Positions 21,185 through 31,183 of a DNA stretch of 64,000 nt are shown piece by piece; position 1 is the stretch's first letter; every line of letters begins with the position of its first letter. The notes below the pieces were generated by a model. It ran no database searches, had not been told where the DNA came from, and saw nothing but the letters and a program-made list of their open reading frames with translations. Position numbers and translations under genes: made by a program. Location of the stretch: positions 35,719 to 99,718 of the forward strand of contig SAQG01000021.1 in the NCBI GenBank assembly GCA_004020315.1, read 5' to 3'. This stretch comes from Mesorhizobium sp. Its GTDB lineage: Bacteria; Pseudomonadota; Alphaproteobacteria; Rhizobiales; Rhizobiaceae.

Positions 21185-21418
21185 TGAGCCTGAGGACTGC
21201 AAACACTATGATGCAATTCTCGTCAGGCCGAGCCGACTTTGGTGACGCGGGCGCGATGAACCGGGCAAACGCGGATTCGCGAAGCAATGCACCAGTTCGG
21301 TGACGACACTTGGCGAGCGGGCCGCTGACCTCCAGCTCTAGCGCCTCCTGGGAGACCTAAAGGTGGAAGGGCGGAGGCGGCGGCACCTGTCGATCAACCC
21401 CTTTCGAGGATAAAAGCC

Positions 21419-21958
21419 ATGGCTGAAGCTGCCACCAAACTGCCCATCAAATCAGAGAAAAGCACTGCGCCGGCGCCAGCCGGCAATTGGACAAGTCCGT
21501 TCGAAAGCCTGCGTCGCGAAATCGACCGACTGTTCGACGACTTCCATCCTTTCGATTTTCGCCTGCCATCGCCGCGCTCCATATTCGGCCGCGAACTGCC
21601 AACGCTGCGCTCCGCAGCTTGGCAGATCGCGCCGGCGATGGATCTTGTCGAAAAAGGCAAGGAGTATGAGATCACGGCCGAGCTGCCCGGTATCGACGAA
21701 AGGAATGTCGAGATCAAACTCGCCAACCGCACGCTGACGATCAAGGGTGAGAAGACCGAAGAGAAGGAAGAGAAGGACAACGACTATTACCTGTCCGAGC
21801 GCCGTTATGGCTCCTTCCAGCGTTCATTCCAGCTGCCCGAAGGGGTCGACGCCGACAAGATCGATGCGAGCTTCGCCAAGGGCGTTCTGACGGTCAAGCT
21901 CCCCAAGACCGCCGAAGCCCAGAAGGCCGAAAAGAAGATCACGGTGAAGGCTGCCTGA
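21419..21958 (+). CDS. Hsp20/alpha-crystallin small heat shock protein
   Basis: Alpha-crystallin core ELPGIDERNVEIKLANRTLTIKGEK... and GVLTVKLPK. Confidence 0.95.
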   Translation: MAEAATKLPIKSEKSTAPAPAGNWTSPFESLRREIDRLFDDFHPFDFRLPSPRSIFGRELPTLRSAAWQIAPAMDLVEKGKEYEITAELPGIDERNVEIKLANRTLTIKGEKTEEKEEKDNDYYLSERRYGSFQRSFQLPEGVDADKIDASFAKGVLTVKLPKTAEAQKAEKKITVKAA

Positions 21959-22427
21959 TTCCGTGATTGTTAGCTGTCAGCGCGTCGGTCCGACGCGCTG
22001 ACAGGTCCGACCTTGCTGGTGCCGGCGCTCCTCGAAAATGAACCAGTCCGCATACGGATGCGCTCTGGCTTCTGATGTGACGAAAACGCCTTAGCGCTTG
22101 GATCAGGTTTGGAATTTCACCAACTTCGCCCAGATTGGACAGCTTGCGTGCCTGAATATCCGCAACTTGGAGCTTTTGTTGTTCCCAACAAGCCTTCGAT
22201 CAAACGCCGCCGTTCTGGATCGGTCTCATGCGCGAGCAAAACCTGGAAGTGGCTGATATTGGCCTTCGCAATGAAGCAGTCCGCGATATATCTGCTGCCC
22301 GGCCCGGATGCAGGCGAAGAGTTTACACTCTGAATCACGCCCGTCCTATCCTTCCTTTGGCACTCACACCCAGGGCGAGATGCGGCACCAATCGGTATGC
22401 CGCCTCGAACACCCCCCGCTGGCGTCG

Positions 22428-22441
22428 TTGATGTAGATCAA
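22428..22441. promoter_or_regulatory. FNR/FixK-type box TTGATGTAGATCAA
   Basis: Perfect TTGAT-N4-ATCAA; about 75 bp before ATG 22509. Confidence 0.75.
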
Positions 22442-22508
22442 CGCCGCCACCGCTGTTCTGCCGCTAGAATGATCCAATGCAATAACCGATGAGATGGAGG
22501 TTAATCCG

Positions 22509-23078
22509 ATGCTTACTCCGATTTGGCGCAAGACCTTCGCCGCGGGGCTGATGCTCGCAGTTGCAGCAATGCCTGCCGTAGCCAGTGCTGAGGAAAACGA
22601 TGCTGACTCTGGTTGGTGGCCCCGGTGGGGCATGGGCCGAATGATGATGGGCCAATGGGGCATGAGCGGGCCAATGGGCGGCTATGATTCAGGCGAGATG
22701 CTCGATCGAATCAATGGACGCCTTGCCTTCCTGAAGACGGAACTGAAGATCACCGACGAGCAGGCGCCATCCTGGAACGAGCTTGCTGTTGTGGTCCGCA
22801 CGACAGCCGAGGCACACAACGAGTTGATGCGTGGCATGGTCAAGGAATTCCATGAAGGCGACTTCCTGGAAAAGCCTTTGCCGGAGCGGCTCGCTTACCA
22901 GCAAACGCATCTCGAAGCGCGCCTCGGACAGGTGAAATCGGTCCGGGCAGCAGTCGACAAATTGTACGCAATATTGAGCGACGAACAGAAGAAATCAGCC
23001 GACGAGATTATTCTGCCGATGATGGGGCTGGGCATGGGTCGCAAAAGCGGCTTCGGTCCTGGAATGATGTTGAGATAG
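22509..23078 (+). CDS. Spy/CpxP-like periplasmic protein with Met/Trp/Gly-rich N-terminal segment
   Basis: Signal peptide, GWWPRWGMGRMMMGQWGMSGPMGG segment, LTXXQ-like helical region; GGAGG before ATG 22509. Confidence 0.7.
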   Translation: MLTPIWRKTFAAGLMLAVAAMPAVASAEENDADSGWWPRWGMGRMMMGQWGMSGPMGGYDSGEMLDRINGRLAFLKTELKITDEQAPSWNELAVVVRTTAEAHNELMRGMVKEFHEGDFLEKPLPERLAYQQTHLEARLGQVKSVRAAVDKLYAILSDEQKKSADEIILPMMGLGMGRKSGFGPGMMLR

Positions 23079-23144
23079 TGTCCATTCGCTTGGAAATTCT
23101 GCGCGCGAAGTCTGACGGGGACGATTTGTGGAGGGCTTGAAAGC

Positions 23145-23756
23145 ATGTTTCGGGTTCGGCTTCTTGGCTCAATATCCGTGCTCGTAACGCTCGGGATAAG
23201 CCAGGCAACCGGCGCAACCATCCTTCCAACACAGGTCGTTTACAGCAATTGGACCGAAGAGACCGAAGAGGCCAGGATCTGCGAGATCATTCTCGATGTC
23301 AGTAACCCGCCGTCGCGGGAAGTCGTCAAATTCATCATGCTTGCCGGTTACAACAAGTTCGACAGCGAAGTCTTGGCCGGCTTTCTCATGGCGGCGGCAG
23401 ATATCATGACGATCGACAAATTCGAGATTGTGCAGATTTCGGATGCTGCCTTCAATTCCGGGGCATTCAGTTCCCTAGGACAGTTGGGCTATGAAATCTA
23501 TGATGACGGCACGGTGATGGCGACGACAGATGACCCTCAAATCGCCACGCCATTCATCAGCGCAGTGCTCGCTGGCGATTATGAGTTGAGTTTTTCCCGA
23601 CCAGAACCAGGCGCCGGTGCACGGACCTACAAGATCATCCCTGCCCCGCCGGACGCTGTAACGAGCAATTTCATTGATTGCATGGGCCGCGTTGAGGCTC
23701 AATCGAAGCTCGCTCGATTGTCCGCGTCGGCAAAAAGAAGCCCGCTGCCGGAGTGA
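23145..23756 (+). CDS. Hypothetical exported protein (203 aa)
   Basis: Signal-peptide-like N-terminus. Confidence 0.65.
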   Translation: MFRVRLLGSISVLVTLGISQATGATILPTQVVYSNWTEETEEARICEIILDVSNPPSREVVKFIMLAGYNKFDSEVLAGFLMAAADIMTIDKFEIVQISDAAFNSGAFSSLGQLGYEIYDDGTVMATTDDPQIATPFISAVLAGDYELSFSRPEPGAGARTYKIIPAPPDAVTSNFIDCMGRVEAQSKLARLSASAKRSPLPE

Positions 23757-24002
23757 GTAGGCAGCGGGCTCAACACCACGATGGATCAGGGAGGAGGAAT
23801 CCATCGCTCGCCCATGCCAAGGGAAAGCATGCGGCACATCATAAATAGGAAAATGATCCTAGAACTCAAGCGCAACAAAGTCGACTTTTGAAATGTCTCT
23901 CAGCATGGCGCTGTCGCCCTTCTTGCCGGACCAAATTGCGTATTTCCATCATCCGTAGACTGTTGTGGTCGAATTCTGAGGCATTTAGCGCCATCGGATA
24001 AA

Positions 24003-24016
24003 TTGATCCGGCTCAA
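24003..24016. promoter_or_regulatory. FNR/FixK-like box TTGATCCGGCTCAA
   Basis: One mismatch; centre 62.5 bp before ATG 24072. Confidence 0.6.
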
Positions 24017-24071
24017 TGCCAAAACCTTCCCGTACGCCAAGATGGGTATTTAGGGTTGAAGGAGCGATCGC

Positions 24072-24500
24072 ATGACACACACTTCAGTGACAAGTTTCGC
24101 CCACGCTGACGAACAGGCGCAGCAATGGGTCAACGAGTTGGCTCAAGATCTGGATTGGAGCGAACAACGCGCATACAGATTTCTGAAATCTGTTCTGCAC
24201 ACGTTGCGGGATTGGTTGTCGCCAAAGGAAATGGCCGACCTTTCAGCTCAGCTGCCTACACTCATCAGAGGCATGTATTTTGAGGGCTGGAGACCATCGG
24301 GCGAGCCCATGTTGGAAAGAAAAAAGCGCGACTTCGTCATTTGCGTTCGCAATAGCTTCGGGTACGAGCTTGACGTTGATATCGACAAGGCGATCGAGGC
24401 GGTTTTCAAGCTGCTCGATCACCACGTATCGCACGGCGAGATCGTCCAGGTTCGGAACTCGATGAAGAAATCGCTCCGTCAGCTCTGGCCGATGGACTGA
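24072..24500 (+). CDS. DUF2267-like protein
   Basis: Helical pattern AYRFLKSVLHTLRDWLSPKEMADLSAQLPTLIRGMYFEGW. Confidence 0.8.
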   Translation: MTHTSVTSFAHADEQAQQWVNELAQDLDWSEQRAYRFLKSVLHTLRDWLSPKEMADLSAQLPTLIRGMYFEGWRPSGEPMLERKKRDFVICVRNSFGYELDVDIDKAIEAVFKLLDHHVSHGEIVQVRNSMKKSLRQLWPMD

Positions 24501-24503
24501 CTG

Positions 24504-25199
24504 ATGTTCCGTGATCGTCAGGAGGCCGGACAAAAGCTTGGCGTCGAGTTGGAGAAACTCCGCTTGCGCCAGCCCATCATTCTCGCCCTGCCCCGGGGTG
24601 GTGTTCCGGTCGCCGCCGAAGTGGCCCAAGCCCTGAAAGCTCCGCTCGATTTGATCATCGTGCGCAAGGTAGGCGCACCGGGGAACCCTGAGCTGGCCGT
24701 CGCAGCGATCGTGGATGGCGACCCTCCGGACGTCGTGCTCAATCGTGAGATCATTGAAGCTTACTCGCTCGACGATGATGAACTTCGTGTGTTGATCGCC
24801 AAAGAGCGGCCCGAGTTGCAACGTCGCCGGCTTGCCTATCGTGGGAATTGTCCGCCCTTATCTATTGCTGGAAAGACGGCAATCATTGTCGACGACGGGG
24901 TGGCTACCGGTACGACAATGAAGGTAGCGATCCGTGCTCTCAAAAGGCGCTCGCCTCTGAAGCTGGTCGTAGCTATCCCTGTCGCGCCGCCTGACACATT
25001 GGCCGATCTGGCCAATGAGGCGGATTGCATCGTGTGCCTTAGTCAACCCGCACACTTCCAGGCCCTCGCTTACCACTACCGCAGCTTCCCCCAGCTTACC
25101 GATGAAGAAGTGAAGGACGCGCTAGCCGAAGCTGCGCAAAGACGTAGCGCGGTTCAACTACGGGTTGGACGCAACGCCGCCAAGCCTCGAGCGGTTTGA
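24504..25199 (+). CDS. Phosphoribosyltransferase (COG1926-like)
   Basis: ALPRGGVPVAAEVA..., PRPP loop AIIVDDGVATGTTM; immediately after the DUF2267 gene. Confidence 0.85.
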   Translation: MFRDRQEAGQKLGVELEKLRLRQPIILALPRGGVPVAAEVAQALKAPLDLIIVRKVGAPGNPELAVAAIVDGDPPDVVLNREIIEAYSLDDDELRVLIAKERPELQRRRLAYRGNCPPLSIAGKTAIIVDDGVATGTTMKVAIRALKRRSPLKLVVAIPVAPPDTLADLANEADCIVCLSQPAHFQALAYHYRSFPQLTDEEVKDALAEAAQRRSAVQLRVGRNAAKPRAV

Positions 25200-25244
25200 A
25201 CGGCTTCCTTTCAGCCTGCCGCCGCATCGGGTCGGCGGCACGGT

Positions 25245-25258
25245 TTGACGAACGTCAA
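25245..25258. promoter_or_regulatory. FNR/FixK-like box TTGACGAACGTCAA
   Basis: Perfect TTGAC/GTCAA dyad, fits TTGA-N6-TCAA; centre 62.5 bp before ATG 25314. Confidence 0.5.
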
Positions 25259-25313
25259 GGTGCGTGCGAGCCAATGTCGTACCAGTGGTCCGCTCAATGA
25301 GGCCAGGCCACGG

Positions 25314-26021
25314 ATGAACACCCCGATCTTTTCCGCCCGTGAGGTAACCAAGGTCTATGACGCCGGCGAAGTCGAGGTCTTCGCTTTGCGCGGCGTCGAT
25401 CTCGACCTTTATGAGGGCGAGATCGCGGTGTTGCTGGGACCTTCAGGCAGCGGAAAATCCACTCTACTGAACATAATGGGCGGGCTCGACCAAGCGACGA
25501 CCGGTGCCGTGCGCTTTCGTGGGGAGGAGCTGACCGCCTTTTCCGAACGGCAGTTCACCCGCTTCCGGCGCGTCCATGTCGGCTTCATCTTCCAGTTCTA
25601 CAATCTGATCCCGAGCCTCACCGCCTGGGAAAATGTCGCCCTCGTCACCGAGATTTCGTCGAATCCGATGAAACCCGGAGAAGCGCTCGAGATGGTCGGT
25701 CTCAAGGACCGCATGACGCATTTCCCGGCTCAACTCTCTGGCGGTGAGCAACAGCGGGTCGCGATCGCACGGGCCATCGCCAAGCGACCGGAGGTGATGC
25801 TCTGCGACGAGCCCACCGGCGCGCTCGATTCGAAGACAGGCATTCTCGTCCTCGAAGCGCTGTCGCGGATCAACGAAGAGATGAAGACAACCATGGCGAT
25901 CATCACGCACAATGCCGGAATCCGGCAGATCGCGCACCGGGTCTTCACCTTCAAGGACGGCCGCATTGCTGACGTCGCCGTCAACGACCAGCGGGCACGG
26001 CCTGCTGAAGTAAGTTGGTAG
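25314..26021 (+). CDS. ABC transporter ATP-binding protein, copy 2
   Basis: Walker A/B and signature; paralogue of 5771-6478. Confidence 0.9.
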   Translation: MNTPIFSAREVTKVYDAGEVEVFALRGVDLDLYEGEIAVLLGPSGSGKSTLLNIMGGLDQATTGAVRFRGEELTAFSERQFTRFRRVHVGFIFQFYNLIPSLTAWENVALVTEISSNPMKPGEALEMVGLKDRMTHFPAQLSGGEQQRVAIARAIAKRPEVMLCDEPTGALDSKTGILVLEALSRINEEMKTTMAIITHNAGIRQIAHRVFTFKDGRIADVAVNDQRARPAEVSW

Positions 26022-26025
26022 CGTC

Positions 26026-28389
26026 GTGTCCGTTCTCGACCGCAAGCTTTTGCGCGACCTCTTGCGCATGTGGGCGCAAGCCCTTGCGATCGCGTTCGTC
26101 ATGGCCTGCGGCGTCGCGACACTCGTCCTCGCTATTGGCGCCTATCGCTCGCTGGAGGAGACCCGTTCGGCATTCTATGACCGCTATCGCTTCGCCACCG
26201 TCTTTTCGGGGTTGACGCGAGCGCCCCTGTATCTTCGAGAGCGCATCGTTTCTTTTGCGGGCGTCAGCGGTGTCGAGTTGCGTATCGTCGAACCCGTCCT
26301 GCTGGATATTCCCGGCATGGCCGAGCCAGCAAGCGCGATCGCTGTGTCGATTCCAGATAGCGGTGAGCCGGCGGTCAACCGGCTGTACCTGCGAACGGGG
26401 CGGTCACCTGACCCGGCCCGGTCCGGCGAAGTTGCTGTGACGGAGCCTTTCGCAACCGCACACCGGATGACACCCGGTAGCACATTTGATGCCATTCTGA
26501 ACGGCCGTAAGCGGACACTTACCGTTACCGGCATCGTACTCTCGCCCGAATACATTTATGCACTGGGTCCCGGCGAGATGGTGCCGGACCAGCGACGGTT
26601 CGGTGTCTTCTTCATGCCTCGCACCGTTCTGGCTGGCATCTTCGACATGGACGGCGCGTTCAACGACGTTGCAATCCGCACTCAGCGCGACGCCGACATC
26701 CACGCAATCGAAGGCGCGCTGGATCTTGTTCTGAGACCATTTGGAGGGACCGGCGCACACGGACGCACAGATCAGATCTCGCACGCGTTCCTGGACAACG
26801 AGCTCGTCCAGCTTCGAGCTATGGCCGCTGTCATTCCACCGATCTTCCTGTTTGTATCGGCCTTTCTCGTCAACATGATCCTGTCACGGCTAATCGTGCT
26901 TGAGCGGGAACAGATTGGACTGATGAAGGCCGTCGGCTACGGACCGGAGGCAATCACCTGGCATTATGTGAAGCTGACACTGGTGATTGCGCTGATCGGC
27001 ATAGCCATCGGCGCTGGAGCAGGCAACTGGCTGGGTCACGGCCTCACGGCCCTCTATGCGCGGTTTTACTCCTTTCCCTTCCTGATCTTCAGGCAGAGCC
27101 TCGACCTCTACGCAATTGCAGCGGCCATAAGCGCGCTAGCAGCCCTTGCGGGGGCGACACGCGCGATATGGAGCGTCGTAGCGCTTTCCCCGGCGGTCGC
27201 CATGCGGCCACCAGCGCCGGTCCGATACCGTACTTTCTTTTCAGGTAGCGGTCGTCTTCTGACGGCTTTTTCGCAATTGACCATCATGGCGCTCAGACAC
27301 CTGATGCGCTGGCCTTTGCGCACGCTGCTCACGGCGTTGGGGACCTCCCTCGCCGTCGCACTCCTGGTGACGGCGCTGTTCTCCTTTGATTCCGTAGCGT
27401 TCATGGTGGACACGGTTTTCTTCCGTGCCGAGCGGCAGGATGTGACCTTGTCGTTTCGCCTCGCGCAATCGCCCCGCGCCCTTCAGTCGGTCGCCGCCAT
27501 GCCGGGCGTGCTCCGTGCCGAGCCTTTCCGGGTAACGCCGGTGATTTTGCGCCATAATCATCGCGAGCGCCGGCTGGTCATCTCGAGTGTTCCCCAGGGC
27601 GCTGACCTTGCGCGTATACTCGACCTTGATCTTGATCCGGTGGAACCACCCATCGTCGGCCTGACGATATCCGAGAGGGTCGCTTCGCTGCTCGACATGC
27701 GTATTGGAGATGTGGCCGAGGTCGAGCTGCTTGAAAAGGCGCGCCGGGTGGTTCTAGTGCCTGTCACCAGCATCGTGCAGAGCTATGTCGGCCTTGCCGT
27801 CTATATGCAGGCCGATGCGCTCGACCGCCTGGTCGGCGACGGTCCTCGGATTTCCGGCGTCAGGGTAACAATCAATCCGTCGCGCCTCGCAGATCTGTAT
27901 ACGGTCGTCAAGCAAACGCCCGCTTTCGCCTCCGCAGCGCTGCAGAGCATATCGCGACAGCATTTCCGCGAGACGATCGAGGAGAACATCACGATCATGA
28001 CGAGCGTCTATACCGCGCTTGCCGTGATCATAACCTTCGGCGTCGTCTATAATTCCGCGCGCATTCAGCTTTCCGAGCGTGCGCGCGAGCTCGCAAGCCT
28101 GCGTGTGCTGGGTTTTACCAAGGGCGAGGTTTCCAGCGTCCTGCTGTTCGAGCTTGGCTTTGTAGTCGTGCTGGCGCAGCCACTCGGCTGGATCCTCGGC
28201 TATCTTTTTTCATGGTCGGTTGTGAAAGGCTTCGAAAGCGACCTCTTCCGTATTCCATTCATCATTAATCGAGCCACCTTTGCGATTGCCAGCCTCATCG
28301 TGGTTTGCGTGGCAACACTCTCGGCTCTGATCGTGCGCCGCCGTATCGACAGGCTCGACCTAGTGCGAGTTTTAAAGACAAGGGAATAG
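26026..28389 (+). CDS. ABC transporter permease, FtsX-like, 787 aa, copy 2
   Basis: Same length and motifs as copy 1. Confidence 0.9.
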   Translation: MSVLDRKLLRDLLRMWAQALAIAFVMACGVATLVLAIGAYRSLEETRSAFYDRYRFATVFSGLTRAPLYLRERIVSFAGVSGVELRIVEPVLLDIPGMAEPASAIAVSIPDSGEPAVNRLYLRTGRSPDPARSGEVAVTEPFATAHRMTPGSTFDAILNGRKRTLTVTGIVLSPEYIYALGPGEMVPDQRRFGVFFMPRTVLAGIFDMDGAFNDVAIRTQRDADIHAIEGALDLVLRPFGGTGAHGRTDQISHAFLDNELVQLRAMAAVIPPIFLFVSAFLVNMILSRLIVLEREQIGLMKAVGYGPEAITWHYVKLTLVIALIGIAIGAGAGNWLGHGLTALYARFYSFPFLIFRQSLDLYAIAAAISALAALAGATRAIWSVVALSPAVAMRPPAPVRYRTFFSGSGRLLTAFSQLTIMALRHLMRWPLRTLLTALGTSLAVALLVTALFSFDSVAFMVDTVFFRAERQDVTLSFRLAQSPRALQSVAAMPGVLRAEPFRVTPVILRHNHRERRLVISSVPQGADLARILDLDLDPVEPPIVGLTISERVASLLDMRIGDVAEVELLEKARRVVLVPVTSIVQSYVGLAVYMQADALDRLVGDGPRISGVRVTINPSRLADLYTVVKQTPAFASAALQSISRQHFRETIEENITIMTSVYTALAVIITFGVVYNSARIQLSERARELASLRVLGFTKGEVSSVLLFELGFVVVLAQPLGWILGYLFSWSVVKGFESDLFRIPFIINRATFAIASLIVVCVATLSALIVRRRIDRLDLVRVLKTRE

Positions 28390-28393
28390 TCTG

Positions 28394-29590
28394 ATGAGGT
28401 CAATCTGGATCAAACGCGGTGGGCTCGGTCTTGTTGCCGCTGCGGTCATTGCCGGTTTCGCTTGGGCCCTGCGCGAGGAGCCCGCGTTCGTGGACATGGT
28501 TGAAGTCACCGCAGCACCGATGAAGGTCACGATCCGAGAAGAAGGCATCACCCGCGTACGCGACATCTATACGGTGTCGGCGCCGATTGCGGGGCACCTG
28601 ACGCGCACGGTGGTAAATGAAGGCGATGTGGTCAGGGCAAACGATACAGTCGTCGCTTCCATCCATCCGCTCGACCCGCCGTTGATAGATCGGCGCGCGG
28701 AGGCTGAACTGCTCGCGACCCGTGATGCGGCGCGTGCCGGCATCGGTGTCGCCGAGATCGAACTGCAGCGCGCGCAATCGGCGCTGAAACTGGCAGAGGA
28801 CGAACTGGCACGGACAATCAAACTGTTCGGATCCGGCTTTGTCTCGGAAAGCACCTTGCAGAGACTCACCAACGAAGTCGACCTGCGAAAAACCGCTGTC
28901 GATGCGGCGAAAGCAGTCATCGGACTTAGAAACGCGGAACTTGCGAACGCCGAGGCACGCCTGCTGCAGCCCGACCCTGCGGACCCGACCGGTGAAAGCT
29001 GCTGCGTCAATCTTCTCGCGCCCATCGACGGAACCGTTCTTGCGGTCATGGCAAGGAGCGAGCAGGCGGTGGTGCCTGGCACGAAGGTCGCCGAAATAGG
29101 GAACATCCGCAATCTTGAGGTCGCTGTCGACCTGCTTTCAGCCGATGCAGTACGCATCGCGCCGGCGACAAGGGCGCAGATCAGCGATTGGGGCGGCGAT
29201 CGTGCACTGCGTGCGACGGTGAGACGTGTCGATCCAGCGGCATTCACCAAGGTTTCGGCGCTCGGGATCGAGGAGCAGAGGGTCACCGCCGTTCTGGATA
29301 TGGATGACACGGACGCCAGGCTCGGCCATGGCTATCGGGTCTTTGTCGAAATGACCGTGTGGGAGTGCCCCAAATGCGTTCAAGTGCCGATTGGAGCCTT
29401 ATTCAGAACCGGGGGCAAATGGAGCGTCTTTGTGGCTGATCGTGGCCGTGTCAGGCAAGCCGAAATCGAGATCGGTCACATGAGCGAGGATGCTGCCGAA
29501 GTTTTGGCAGGTCTGGAGCCAGGCCTCAGCGTCGTCGTTCATCCTGCCGATACCCTTTCCGATGGCGATCTGGTGAAAAGACGCAACTGA
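28394..29590 (+). CDS. HlyD-family periplasmic adaptor, copy 2
   Basis: IYTVSAPIAGHLTRTVV; paralogue of 8850-10067. Confidence 0.9.
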   Translation: MRSIWIKRGGLGLVAAAVIAGFAWALREEPAFVDMVEVTAAPMKVTIREEGITRVRDIYTVSAPIAGHLTRTVVNEGDVVRANDTVVASIHPLDPPLIDRRAEAELLATRDAARAGIGVAEIELQRAQSALKLAEDELARTIKLFGSGFVSESTLQRLTNEVDLRKTAVDAAKAVIGLRNAELANAEARLLQPDPADPTGESCCVNLLAPIDGTVLAVMARSEQAVVPGTKVAEIGNIRNLEVAVDLLSADAVRIAPATRAQISDWGGDRALRATVRRVDPAAFTKVSALGIEEQRVTAVLDMDDTDARLGHGYRVFVEMTVWECPKCVQVPIGALFRTGGKWSVFVADRGRVRQAEIEIGHMSEDAAEVLAGLEPGLSVVVHPADTLSDGDLVKRRN

Positions 29591-29614
29591 TTTCGCGACG
29601 GGTAGGCATTCCGA

Positions 29615-29628
29615 TTGATCGGTATCAA
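29615..29628. promoter_or_regulatory. FNR/FixK-type box TTGATCGGTATCAA
   Basis: Perfect TTGAT-N4-ATCAA, just before a flavin oxidase pseudogene. Confidence 0.65.
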
Positions 29629-29639
29629 CGGAAGAACAG

Positions 29640-30017
29640 GATGTACGAATGGTGGGCAGCCTTATGTTGTACCAATCCACTATGCTTATGCGGATCACCA
29701 TCTCTACGCGTTCTCCATGCCCGGCAAGAAGGTCGAATGGATGCGAGCCAACCCTTTGGTCTCCGTGCAAGTCGACAATCCGCGGCGAAGGGCGACAATG
29801 GAAAAGCGTCGTAGTTGATCGTCGGTACGAGGAGTTGCTGGATCGGATCGACCAAAGGCCCGAACGGGAGCATGCCTGGTCAATCTTGAGCAAGCACGTT
29901 GACTGGTGGGAACCTGGAGCCCTTAAGCCGGCAACCCCTCCGCTTTCGGACCACTCGACTCATGTGTTCTTTCGGATTTCGATTGAGCAGGTGTCGGGTC
30001 GTGAAGCGAAAGAATAA
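29640..30017 (+). pseudogene. Pyridoxamine 5'-phosphate oxidase-like protein, 5'-truncated and frameshifted
   Basis: GGQPYVVPIHYAYADHHLYAFSMPGKKVEWMRANPLVSVQVDN then one-base shift to RGEGRQWKSVVVDRRYEELLDRI...HVFFRISIEQVSGREAKE. Confidence 0.75.
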
Positions 30018-30186
30018 AATAGCTGACGCGGTCTCATTCGCTACTTGCGACCTGAAAACTGCGGTCGCGGCACGCTGGCTTTTTTCGACATTAACGCAAG
30101 GTTTTGGATCGGCACGAGCGGGCTTGGCCTCGCATCCTGACATCTTCCCTGCGTACCAGTGACGGCCTACTTCCGGCGGCCATGCT

Positions 30187-31023
30187 TCACCGCGCCACTA
30201 GGATCGGCAGTGACAGCTCATCGAGCATCGACTTGGTGACGCCACCGAAGATGCGCTCGCGCAACCGGGAATGACCATAGGCGCCCATCACCATCAGGTC
30301 GGCGGCAATGTCGACCGCGTGGCGGCGAAGGACGTCGGCGACTGAATGGTTCGAGCTGGGCAGCCGGTCGACCGTGACCTTCACGCCATGCCGCGCGAGA
30401 TAGGCAGCGGCGTCGGCTCCGGGTTCGGCCCCGTGGCGGTTTTCGTCCTCGACCGGATCGACCATGACAAGGTGCACCTCATCGGCACCTGGCAGCATGT
30501 CGAGAGACTCGCGGACGGCACGCGATGACTCCAGACGGGCGTCCCATGCAATCAGCACGCGTTTCGGCTTCAGTGTCGGCCGCGATCCCTCGGGGATGAG
30601 TAGCAAAGGCTTTCCCGAAGAAAACAACGCGCCTTCGATCGCTTTGCTTTTCAGCATTTCATTGGCAAGCAACTCCGGTCCAGTAACCGTGATGTCGGCG
30701 TATCGGGCACGGCGGCCGATGGTGTCGTCGGCCCAGCCGGCCTCCGGATATTCGCTGGAGACATCGGCCGAAAGCACCCTGCCAGCGAGAAAAGCCGACA
30801 CGGCAGCGGCTCGCTTCTTCAACACATGCTCGTCAGCCTGACGCTCCTCGAGCCAGGCTTCTGAAACGACCGCCGCATACTCTCCGACTGGTGGCGGCGC
30901 AGCAATGGCAACGACCAGAACAGAAAGATGGGCGCCGATTTCTTCGCAAACGTCGGCACCGAGTTTGAGATCGTCATCACCCATCTCCGGCCCGGTTATC
31001 GTAAGGATCGTCTTGAAAGCCAT
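30187..31023 (-). CDS. Universal stress protein, tandem UspA type
   Basis: MAFKTILTITGPE...; C-terminal DLMVMGAYGHSRLRERIFGGVTKSMLDELSLPILVAR ATP-binding motif. Confidence 0.9.
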   Translation of the reverse strand: MAFKTILTITGPEMGDDDLKLGADVCEEIGAHLSVLVVAIAAPPPVGEYAAVVSEAWLEERQADEHVLKKRAAAVSAFLAGRVLSADVSSEYPEAGWADDTIGRRARYADITVTGPELLANEMLKSKAIEGALFSSGKPLLLIPEGSRPTLKPKRVLIAWDARLESSRAVRESLDMLPGADEVHLVMVDPVEDENRHGAEPGADAAAYLARHGVKVTVDRLPSSNHSVADVLRRHAVDIAADLMVMGAYGHSRLRERIFGGVTKSMLDELSLPILVAR

Positions 31024-31116
31024 GGCGGCTGCTCCCGACGTCAAATTCCATTACAATGGTAACAAGACGGTTCGGCATATTCATTGCGCTGAATCAAAGA
31101 CCATGCCGACGCCCAA

Positions 31117-31130
31117 TTGATCCGGATCAA
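31117..31130. promoter_or_regulatory. FNR/FixK-type box TTGATCCGGATCAA
   Basis: Perfect full palindrome in a divergent promoter; 60.5 bp before ATG 31184, about 100 bp before the USP start. Confidence 0.8.
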
Positions 31131-31183
31131 CTCGTGTACACCTTGACCTAGTACGCTTAGCCGATCAATCGGTGGGTGCGCAC

